NCBI RefSeq assembly: GCF_017357425.1
Contig: NZ_CP014571.1
Span: forward strand, 3,844,001 to 3,908,000
DNA: 64,000 nt
DNA from: Arthrobacter sp. D5-1
Lineage (GTDB): Bacteria; Actinomycetota; Actinomycetes; Actinomycetales; Micrococcaceae
Direction: 5' to 3'
Position 1 is the stretch's first letter. The number at the start of each line of letters is the position of its first letter. The notes below the pieces were generated by a model, which saw only the letters and a list, made by a program, of their open reading frames with translations, was not told the DNA's origin and did not search any database. Positions 58,532-64,000 of this stretch are shown here, one piece after another. A program made the position numbers and the translations under genes.

Positions 58532-58901
58532 AGCAGGGCTACGAGCCCTTCAGATTTCAAGACACGGAACCTGTTTCACCATCAACCGCGAAGAGCCAGG
58601 TTGACTTGGCGATGCCGCATTCACGTGCCAGTGCCGTACTCATCTCGCCGGCTTGGTAGCGAGCTACGAACTGAGCCAGTTCATCCGAGCTGAAGCGATC
58701 GGCGATGCGGTAGCGCTGAGTCTTCAGAATAGCTTGCGGCGGGCGTGACTTCATATGGCCAGCATCCACACGTTCGAGGGCAGCGGCGATCGTCATGAGC
58801 TGGTCCAATTTGTGGAGGGCATGCCTGGAATAACATGCAAGGACCTCGACCAATTGATACCTAAGGATGCTTACTCGAAACAAAAAGCATCAATCGATAA
58901 G

Positions 58902-58926
58902 AAAAGAGCTCTCTGGAGCTCTTTTT
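58902..58926. terminator. hairpin upstream of the split helix-turn-helix gene
   Basis: A perfect 10-bp stem (58902-58911 with 58916-58925), loop TCTG, flanked by A-run and T-run, so it can act on both strands. It lies about 50 nt before the presumed TTG start of the split gene. Confidence 0.75.
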
Positions 58927-58960
58927 GTATAGAGATACAAAAGCAAACAGCCAACAATGC

Positions 58961-58989
58961 TTGACATTTCAAGTAAAATCGTATATAAT
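58961..58989 (+). promoter_or_regulatory. consensus sigma-70-type promoter
   Basis: TTGACA (58961-58966) and TATAAT (58984-58989) are separated by exactly 17 bp: a full-consensus vegetative promoter. It reads towards the beta-helix gene, giving a leader of about 170 nt. Confidence 0.9.
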
Positions 58990-59060
58990 GATTAGGTCGT
59001 AAGCCTCCCTTTAGGTCGAGCGCTCTTCGAGTACATAATCATCACTCAGCTCACGAGACA

Positions 59061-59120
59061 TGTGGCAACCAGCCCTTCTGACGACGGAATTATCAGTCGC
59101 CTGTTCAGCTGGTTGCCACA
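59061..59120 (+). promoter_or_regulatory. leader stem-loop before the beta-helix gene
   Basis: TGTGGCAACCAGC (59061-59073) and its exact reverse complement (59108-59120) form a 13-bp stem with a 34-nt loop inside the leader, ending 46 nt before the start codon. It could be an RNA regulator or a protein-binding site. Confidence 0.55.
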
Positions 59121-59166
59121 CAGGCGCAACCTCCCTTGCCAGGAAAGGCCAGCAGAGAGGTTTCAC

Positions 59167-59811
59167 ATGTCTACAGTCATTGAAACGAAAGAAATTGCAG
59201 GTCAGATCTGCCACCGTCATCCAAATGGCGGAGGGTGGGTATCTGAGTCTGCAACTGTCGCCGAGACAGCGTACATTGGCCCTCGCGCCATGGTCTTAGG
59301 CCATGCGAAGGTTCTTGATACGGCTCGTATCGACGGCAACAGCAGTGTCTTCGGCAATGCTGTCGTGTGTGACAATGCGAGAGTCCAAGATGCCAGCCCC
59401 GTTGACATACTCAAATCCATATTTGAGCGAACTACCAAGGGTCCCGTGGGCGGCGTCCGGATTTGCGGCAATGCCCGCGTATCCGGCAACACCTGGATCG
59501 CTGGCAATGCCCTCATCACAGACCACGCAGTCATTTCCGGACAGGCATGGGTATATGACCATGCCGAAGTTGGAGGTAACGCGCAAGTGGGCGACAGGTC
59601 GAGAGTTTATGGTCACGCAAAGGTGCGAGGTAACGCTCGCATCGGCGACAGAGCCTTTGTCTTCGACCAGTCAACTGTCTCCGGCGCCTCTGAGGTCGCC
59701 GACCACGCACACGTCAAGGGCAAAGCCAAGATATATGGCAAGTCCAAGATCGGTGGCAAGTCGGTTGTCTCCGGAGATCAACGACTCGTTAGCCGAGTTC
59801 TGAGTGACTGA
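59167..59811 (+). CDS. left-handed beta-helix (hexapeptide repeat) protein
   Basis: The 214-residue protein is built of repeated six-residue units typical of left-handed beta-helices, seen as GNARVS, GNTWIA, GNALIT, DHAVIS, GQAWVY, DHAEVG, GNAQVG and onward to the C-terminus. A 40-residue insertion (about 82-98 region, SPVDILKSIFERTTKG) breaks the coil. No acyltransferase catalytic site is recognisable. ATG 59167 has AGAGAGG upstream; the longer open frame from 59062 covers the leader stem-loop and is rejected. A bidirectional hairpin ends it. Confidence 0.8.
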   Translation: MSTVIETKEIAGQICHRHPNGGGWVSESATVAETAYIGPRAMVLGHAKVLDTARIDGNSSVFGNAVVCDNARVQDASPVDILKSIFERTTKGPVGGVRICGNARVSGNTWIAGNALITDHAVISGQAWVYDHAEVGGNAQVGDRSRVYGHAKVRGNARIGDRAFVFDQSTVSGASEVADHAHVKGKAKIYGKSKIGGKSVVSGDQRLVSRVLSD

Positions 59812-59817
59812 GTACGC

Positions 59818-59862
59818 AAGCCCCGCACCACATGCGATTTAGCATGGTGGTGCGGGGCTTTC
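59818..59862. terminator. bidirectional terminator
   Basis: A stem of about 18 bp with one bulge (AAGCCCCGCACC ... GGTGCGGGGCTT) and a T-run on the plus side lies between the convergent beta-helix and helix-turn-helix genes. Confidence 0.9.
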
Positions 59863-59868
59863 TCATTT

Positions 59869-60312
59869 CTACGCACTTTTTCCCTCGCTGCTCGTCAGCA
59901 AGAAGATTCTCGCCGTGTCGTAGCTACAGCCGACTTGCTTGGCGATAGTACGGATGGTCATTCCCTGCCTTCGGAGCTGGAGAATCTTCTCTCCTTGGGC
60001 GGCGGTGAGCTTACGCGACCGAGTGCGGACATTTCGTTCAGCCAGGAGGCGAAGGAAAGCCGTTTTTGAGATACCGCTCTCTTTTGCCAGTGCCGTGCTC
60101 ATCTCGCCGGCTTGGTAGCGAGCGACGAGCTGATTGAGTTCGTCGGGTGTGAAGCGATCAGTCAGGCGGTAGCGATGCGCGGGACGAGGCTTCTTGGCTG
60201 GAGGACGGCGGAGTTCAGCTGCATCGATCCGATCCAGGGCGTCGCGGATGACATCGAGCTTGTCGATAGTCCAGCTGGCCCGGTTCGAGTAACATCCTAG
60301 GACCTCGACCAA
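59869..60312 (-). CDS. helix-turn-helix protein, intact paralogue
   Basis: The product of about 147 residues has a helical N-terminus (LVEVLGCYSNRASWTIDKLD), then HRYRLTDRFTPDELNQLVARY, MSTALAKESGISKTAFLRLL and a second HTH-like unit ending IAKQVGCSYDTARIFLL, like a resolvase/invertase DNA-binding end without a catalytic domain. The start is unsure: TTG 60312 matches the paralogue; an ATG at 60405 would require reading through a terminator hairpin. Function unknown; DNA binding is likely. Confidence 0.75.
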   Translation of the reverse strand: MVEVLGCYSNRASWTIDKLDVIRDALDRIDAAELRRPPAKKPRPAHRYRLTDRFTPDELNQLVARYQAGEMSTALAKESGISKTAFLRLLAERNVRTRSRKLTAAQGEKILQLRRQGMTIRTIAKQVGCSYDTARIFLLTSSEGKSA

Positions 60313-60314
60313 AC

Positions 60315-60347
60315 AAAGAGGGTCTTCCACATGGAAGACCCTCTTTT
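60315..60347. terminator. hairpin upstream of the intact helix-turn-helix gene
   Basis: A perfect 14-bp stem (60315-60328 with 60333-60346), loop ACAT, with T-runs on both strands. It lies just before the presumed start of the minus-strand gene, as in the split paralogue. Confidence 0.85.
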
Positions 60348-60375
60348 GTGTTTCCCCTGTCCTTGCGAATGAGCA

Positions 60376-60422
60376 AAAAGAAAACCCCGGAGCATCGCTC
60401 GTCACGCTCCGGGGTTTCTTTT
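60376..60422. terminator. terminator after the peptide gene
   Basis: A stem of about 17 bp with one bulged A (ACCCCGGAGC/GCTCCGGGGT core) and A/T runs on both sides follows the minus-strand peptide gene by 12 nt. It could also be the original right-hand flank of the element. Confidence 0.9.
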
Positions 60423-60434
60423 ACTACAATTGAT

Positions 60435-60650
60435 TTACATGGGGTCCGGCCAGTTGCCGATGGACATCGGCGTGTACGTGGTGTCCGTTGACTTGGTCGG
60501 CGCCGCTACGCGCATAGGATCGGGCCAGTTGCCAATAGCACTGACGGTGCTGGAATCGGCTGCGGGAGCAGCAGAGACCACACCGGGAGCCGCGACTGCG
60601 AACGTCAGTGCGCCCGCCACGGCCACTGAAGCGATGATTTTCTTGAACAT
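60435..60650 (-). CDS. secreted repeat peptide precursor (candidate signal peptide pheromone)
   Basis: The 71-residue precursor has a classic Sec signal peptide (FKK, hydrophobic core, cleavage near residues 27-31 in VSAAPA) followed by a 40-residue secreted part with IGNWPDPM twice: residues 39-46 and at the very C-terminus 64-71. The two copies differ at four codons, all synonymous, so the peptide sequence is under selection. It diverges from a helix-turn-helix/TPR regulator gene. This is the layout of peptide-pheromone and receptor pairs such as Phr/Rap, PapR/PlcR. ATG 60650 has only a weak G-rich site upstream. Confidence 0.8.
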   Translation of the reverse strand: MFKKIIASVAVAGALTFAVAAPGVVSAAPAADSSTVSAIGNWPDPMRVAAPTKSTDTTYTPMSIGNWPDPM

Positions 60651-60710
60651 GATGTAGTACCCCAATGCGAGTCGGATTCGTTACGGAAATTGCACGGTCC
60701 CTGTTGACAT

Positions 60711-60743
60711 ACATTGTAAAATGTTTTCCACAGAGACTGTCAA
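60711..60743 (-). promoter_or_regulatory. promoter/operator between peptide and regulator genes
   Basis: On the minus strand TTGACA (60743-60738) is followed after 19 bp by TACAAT (60718-60713), or after 17 bp by TTTACA. The interrupted palindrome ACATT-GTAA-AATGT (60711-60724) covers the -10 region. TTGACA at 60704-60709 and its complement at 60738-60743 form a wider inverted repeat. The regulator could act here. Confidence 0.5.
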
Positions 60744-60777
60744 GGTTTTGGTCAAAAGACACCTGTAGGAGGGACCC

Positions 60778-62043
60778 GTGGGAAACGGATTCGGCGAGAA
60801 GCTACGTGCCGAACGGCTCGAACGTGGGTTGACGCAGGCAGAGCTCGGCAAAAACCTGTATTCGCCCAGCTACATTTCGCTGCTGGAAACAGGCCGTCGC
60901 GAACCAACGGCTGAGGTCATCGAAGAACTGGCGCGCCGGCTCGAACTCGCGCCCAAAGCCTTGGAAGCGTGGAGCCAACCCGTTTCCGTGAGCGACGCAG
61001 AGTACGTCCTCGCCGGACTCTACGCCCGGCAAGCCTGGGACCTCCGCGACTACCAACTCGCTGCCAGCCACGCCGCCACCGCCGCGCAGATCGCCCTTGA
61101 GGCCAAGAACAACAGCGCCTGGTGGAACATGACGTACATGCAGGCCGAATGCGTCATGAAACAAGGGCAGCTGAAGGAATGCCAGCAAATCGTTGAGCAC
61201 CTCCTGGAGCACCCTATGGGCACCGAATCCGCCGGCCTGGGAGTGCGCGCCTGGCAGATGCTTGCCGCGGTGTGTCACGGACAAGGTCAGCTGGCCACCG
61301 CCGTCGAGCATGCCAAGCAAGCCGTCAAACTCAGCGAACAGCTGCCCAAGGGTTCCACTCTCATCATCGGCGCGCACCGCGCGCTGATTGGTGCACTTGC
61401 CGAGAGCGGCAAGCTTGATGAGGCCTGGGAGTATTGCCTGGCCATGATCGAGCACATGGACGAGCACTCCATGTCCCAGCTCGCCGGCGAGGTGGCGTGG
61501 GTGGTAGGCAACGTGGCCTTCATGCGCCACGACTATGTGGAGGGGATCAAGCACCACGAGCGCGCGGCCAAGCTCCTCTCCCCCGCCAACGACATCGAAC
61601 TGTGGGCCCGCTTCAACAAAGCCTCCGCAGCGGTCCGGCTGTCCTCGGGGATCGTGGAACCGGAAACCCTTTCCGCCATTGAACGTGCGGAACTCGCGCT
61701 GTCCATTGTGGGCGGAAACAAGACGGATCAGCTGGAGGTTGCCTTCATTCGCGCCCGCTGGCTGTACCTGACCGGCGACATTCCGGCCGCCGTCGAAAAG
61801 CTCCGCGAAATCCATGCAGACCGCAAGGTCCTGGCCCGCCACACTGCCGGCGAAGTCTCGCTGTTGCTCGGGAAGTCACTAAAAGCCGCCGGCGAAGCCT
61901 TTGAGGCCCTCCAGTTCCTGGAAGAGGCCCAGCACGACTTCAGCGCGGCCGGAGCTTCAGACAGGGTCCAGCAGGCCATGGACGCCGTGCTGGAGATCCG
62001 ACTGGCTGAGCGCCGTGCGGCGAAGGAGCACTCGGAAGCGTAG
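60778..62043 (+). CDS. helix-turn-helix/TPR regulator (RRNPP-like)
   Basis: The 421-residue protein has an XRE helix-turn-helix (about 8-62, LTQAELGKNLYSPSYISLLETGRREP) followed by about 350 residues of TPR-type helical repeats (ARQAWDLRDYQLAASHAATAA, AWQMLAAVCHGQGQLATAVEHAKQA, ARWLYLTGDIPAAVEKL). This is the layout of the RRNPP receptors, whose TPR part binds re-imported peptides. GTG 60778 has AGGAGGG upstream. It diverges from the peptide precursor gene, 127 bp apart. Confidence 0.88.
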   Translation: MGNGFGEKLRAERLERGLTQAELGKNLYSPSYISLLETGRREPTAEVIEELARRLELAPKALEAWSQPVSVSDAEYVLAGLYARQAWDLRDYQLAASHAATAAQIALEAKNNSAWWNMTYMQAECVMKQGQLKECQQIVEHLLEHPMGTESAGLGVRAWQMLAAVCHGQGQLATAVEHAKQAVKLSEQLPKGSTLIIGAHRALIGALAESGKLDEAWEYCLAMIEHMDEHSMSQLAGEVAWVVGNVAFMRHDYVEGIKHHERAAKLLSPANDIELWARFNKASAAVRLSSGIVEPETLSAIERAELALSIVGGNKTDQLEVAFIRARWLYLTGDIPAAVEKLREIHADRKVLARHTAGEVSLLLGKSLKAAGEAFEALQFLEEAQHDFSAAGASDRVQQAMDAVLEIRLAERRAAKEHSEA

Positions 62044-62058
62044 CCCGCGTCAAAGCAT

Positions 62059-62090
62059 AACTGCCCCGGACCAGACGGTCCGGGGCAGTT
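62059..62090. terminator. bidirectional terminator
   Basis: A perfect 14-bp stem (62059-62072 with 62077-62090) and 4-nt loop between the convergent regulator and purC genes. Confidence 0.92.
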
Positions 62091-62101
62091 TGCGTTAACG
62101 C

Positions 62102-63040
62102 TTAGGCGAACGTACGGCCGGTGAGTTTCTCGTAAGCCTCCACATAGCGGGCGCGGGTGCGCTCCACAACCTCGGCAGGCAGGGCGGGCGGCGGTATGTC
62201 GGAGGACTTGTCCCAGCCGGACTCGGCGGACGTCAGCCAGTCGCGGACGTACTGCTTGTCATAGGAGGGCTGCGACTTGCCCGGGGCGTACGTGGACGCG
62301 TCCCAGAAGCGCGAAGAATCCGGGGTGAGGACTTCGTCGCCCAGCGTGATGATGCCAGTGGCTGCATCAATGCCGAACTCCACCTTGGTGTCGGCCAGGA
62401 TGATGCCGCGTTCGCGGGCGATCTCCTCGGCGCGGGTGTAGATCTTCAACGTCAGCTCGCTGAGTCGTGCGGCGATATCATCGCCCACCATGGCCACAAC
62501 GTCGTCGTAGGTGATGTTGACGTCGTGTTCGCCCACCTCGGCCTTGGCCGACGGAGTGAACAGCGCCTTGTCCAGGCGGGAGCCGTCCACGAGGCCTTCG
62601 GGCAACGGAATCTCGCAGACCGTACCGGATTCCTTGTACTCCACCAGGCCGGAGCCAGTGAGGTAGCCGCGGGCAATGCACTCCACCGGGAACATGTCCA
62701 GCTTCTTGCAGATCATGGCCCGGCCCTCGACGGCGGCAGGAACGCCACCGTCAACCGTGGACGCCAGCACATGGTGCTCCACGTCCAACTGGTCGAACCA
62801 CCACAGGCTCAGCTGCGTCAGGACGCGGCCCTTGTCCGGAATTTCGCTGCTCAGAACATGGTCGTAGGCGCTGATGCGGTCGCTGGCCACTACCAGGACG
62901 CACTCTTGGCCGATCTTCTCCGTGATGGCTTCATCGGCCGGGATGTAGAGGTCGCGGACCTTGCCGGAGTAGACGTGCGTCCAGCCCGGAAGCTCCAGGG
63001 TCTCCGTTTCGAACCCGCCGGTGGGGAGTCCTTCAGTCAT
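62102..63040 (-). CDS. purC: phosphoribosylaminoimidazole-succinocarboxamide synthase
   Basis: The 312-residue SAICAR synthase joins aspartate to CAIR with ATP in purine synthesis. It has the family motifs SGKVRDLY, VASDRISAYDHVL, ECIARGYLTGSG and ADTKVEFGID. The length fits the longer, SAICAR-synthase-only type seen in actinobacteria and yeast. It starts 2 nt after the purD stop and is the last gene of the pair. Confidence 0.95.
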   Translation of the reverse strand: MTEGLPTGGFETETLELPGWTHVYSGKVRDLYIPADEAITEKIGQECVLVVASDRISAYDHVLSSEIPDKGRVLTQLSLWWFDQLDVEHHVLASTVDGGVPAAVEGRAMICKKLDMFPVECIARGYLTGSGLVEYKESGTVCEIPLPEGLVDGSRLDKALFTPSAKAEVGEHDVNITYDDVVAMVGDDIAARLSELTLKIYTRAEEIARERGIILADTKVEFGIDAATGIITLGDEVLTPDSSRFWDASTYAPGKSQPSYDKQYVRDWLTSAESGWDKSSDIPPPALPAEVVERTRARYVEAYEKLTGRTFA

Positions 63041-63042
63041 GC

Positions 63043-64000
63043 CTAGGCCTGCACTTTCGGGATGGTTCCGGTGGCCGTGTGCGGTACGCGGATTTCACCC
63101 CGGGCGGCCTTGCCACCGATGTCCGTGCGGAACTGTGAGCCTTCAAGCTGAACCAGCTCCACGCCGTCGTACGCTTTTTCGCGCGCTTCCACCAGATCGG
63201 AACCAAGCGCGACAACCGCAAGGACGCGGCCGCCTGCGGAGATCACCTTGCCTTCGTCATCCAGCTTGGTGCCGGCGTGGACCACGTGCACGCCGTCCAG
63301 CTCATCAACCTTCTTCAGCCCGCGGATGCGGTCACCCGTCCGGGGTGCGTCCGGGTAGTTTTCGGCGGCTACGACGACGGCGACTGCTGTGTCCTTGGAC
63401 CAGCGCAGCTCCTCGGCGGTGTCCAGTTCGCCCTTGGCAGCTGCCAGCAGCAGCGCGCCGAGCGGCGTCTTGAGGCGGGCCAGGACAGCCTGCGTCTCGG
63501 GATCGCCGAAGCGGACGTTGAACTCGATGACTCGGGTTCCGCGGGAGGTCAGGGCCAGGCCGCAGTAGAGCACGCCGACGAAGGGGGTGCCGCGGCGGGC
63601 CATCTCGTCCACGGTGGGCTGGGCCACGCGGTCGATGACTTCCTGGACCAGGCCTTCGGGAGCCCACTCAAGCGGGGTGTACGCACCCATGCCGCCGGTG
63701 TTGGGGCCTTCGTCGTTGTCGAAGATGCGCTTGAAATCCTGCGCCGGGGACAGCGGGACAGTGGTGCGGCCGTCGCAGAGGACGAACAGGGAAACCTCGG
63801 GGCCGTCAAGGAATTCCTCGATCACCACGGTTCCACCGGCGTCGAAGCAAGCCTGCGCGTGGGCCAAAGCCTCCGCGCGGTCCTTGGTGACCACGACGCC
63901 CTTACCTGCGGCAAGGCCGTCGTCCTTGACGACGTGCGGCGCGCCGAACGTGTCCAGGGCGTCAGCAGCTTCCTCGGCGTTGGTGGCCACGCGGGCCATG
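63043..64000 (-). CDS. purD: phosphoribosylamine-glycine ligase (N-terminus cut off)
   Basis: At least 319 residues of the ATP-grasp enzyme that makes GAR are visible: VKDDGLAAGKGV, EEFLDGPEVSLF, GPNTGGMGAYTP and EFNVRFGDPETQ. About 110 N-terminal residues are missing because the window ends; the ATG near 63999 is internal. Confidence 0.95.
   Translation of the reverse strand, partial: MARVATNAEEAADALDTFGAPHVVKDDGLAAGKGVVVTKDRAEALAHAQACFDAGGTVVIEEFLDGPEVSLFVLCDGRTTVPLSPAQDFKRIFDNDEGPNTGGMGAYTPLEWAPEGLVQEVIDRVAQPTVDEMARRGTPFVGVLYCGLALTSRGTRVIEFNVRFGDPETQAVLARLKTPLGALLLAAAKGELDTAEELRWSKDTAVAVVVAAENYPDAPRTGDRIRGLKKVDELDGVHVVHAGTKLDDEGKVISAGGRVLAVVALGSDLVEAREKAYDGVELVQLEGSQFRTDIGGKAARGEIRVPHTATGTIPKVQA

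Larger units (their letters stand above)
55696..58597 (-). mobile_element. ISL3-like insertion sequence, copy 3 (interrupted by copy 2)
   Basis: The ends match copy 1 and the flanking 8-bp duplication AGGTTGAC is perfect (55688-55695 and 58598-58605). Removing copy 2 and one 8-bp duplication gives exactly 1,447 bp, the size of copy 1. Confidence 0.95.
55827..58597. repeat. giant inverted repeat formed by IS copies 2 and 3
   Basis: Copy 2 bases 1-1324 (55827-57150) and copy 3 bases 1-1324 (58597-57274) face each other with only 123 bp between. Identity was checked at the protein level and at the ends, not base by base. Confidence 0.88.
55509..58853 (-). pseudogene. helix-turn-helix gene split by nested insertion sequences
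   Basis: The 5' part (58853-58598) and 3' part (55695-55509) of one minus-strand gene flank copy 3 of the insertion sequence. Joining them across one AGGTTGAC duplication restores GIAKSTFLRMLTEHG in frame and a protein of about 145 residues that aligns along its length with the intact protein at 59869-60312. It has two helix-turn-helix-like segments, ending IAKRVGCSYDTARLFLL, like resolvase/invertase C-termini. TTG 58853 is assumed as start by analogy. Confidence 0.85.

Noticed and set aside
59062..59166. N-terminal extension of the beta-helix protein
   Set aside because: It would cover the leader stem-loop, and AGAGAGG supports ATG 59167.
60301..60312. CGACCA as right attachment core matching the tRNA 3' end
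   Set aside because: Six bases is within chance, and the sequence is part of a conserved coding region also found at 58846-58853.
60430..60657. Plus-strand frame opposite the peptide gene
   Set aside because: It lacks a signal peptide and a ribosome binding site. The minus-strand frame has both a signal peptide and a repeat conserved at the amino-acid level through silent changes.

Overview
The window looks like the chromosome of a high-GC Gram-positive bacterium of the Micrococcaceae, most likely Arthrobacter or Paenarthrobacter. This is inferred from base composition, from the GlxR-like Crp and MarP gene neighbourhood shared with other actinobacteria, and from the style of the sugar ABC operon. 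No database search was possible.

Core block 1 (1-25.98 kb). A cut-off membrane protein gene is followed by acetyl-CoA synthetase, a DeoR-type regulator with an ABC/FtsX-type exporter, and a complete alpha-galactoside locus. That locus has a LacI regulator and a Gfo/Idh oxidoreductase on the minus strand, diverging from two permeases, a binding lipoprotein and a GH36 alpha-galactosidase, with paired operator-like sites between them. Next come aroQ, a MarP-type membrane serine protease, crp, a Nudix hydrolase, a RidA protein, a DUF4177 protein, a class A penicillin-binding protein and a metallophosphoesterase. The block ends with a heterodimeric ABC exporter and tRNA-Pro(CGG). Two clusters of one 32-bp repeat family lie between convergent genes at 14.2 and 17.0 kb.

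Mobile/accessory block (about 25.98-60.4 kb). An integrative element starts at the 3' end of the tRNA. It carries a large serine recombinase, an ImmA-like protease, an XRE regulator with recognisable operators, ArdA antirestriction, an orphan DNA methyltransferase, a replication-relaxation protein, a conjugation-type ATPase and several small genes. It then carries a type I restriction-modification operon (hsdM, hsdS, a GIY-YIG gene, hsdR, a YgjP-like metallopeptidase), a complete QatABCD-type anti-phage system, and an unusual group made of a GTP-cyclohydrolase-II-like enzyme, an NDP-kinase-like protein, a kinase-like protein and a zinc-ribbon protein. Three copies of one 1,447-bp ISL3-like insertion sequence are present: one splits the GIY-YIG gene, one splits a helix-turn-helix gene, and the third is nested in the second copy in opposite orientation. 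Each has a perfect 8-bp target duplication. A beta-helix protein with a strong promoter and structured leader, and an intact paralogue of the split helix-turn-helix gene, complete this block. The right end of the element was not located.

Core block 2 (about 60.4-64 kb). A short secreted peptide gene, whose product carries IGNWPDPM twice, diverges from a helix-turn-helix/TPR regulator resembling RRNPP-type peptide receptors. This is the best candidate here for an undescribed signalling system. Convergent purC and a cut-off purD close the window.
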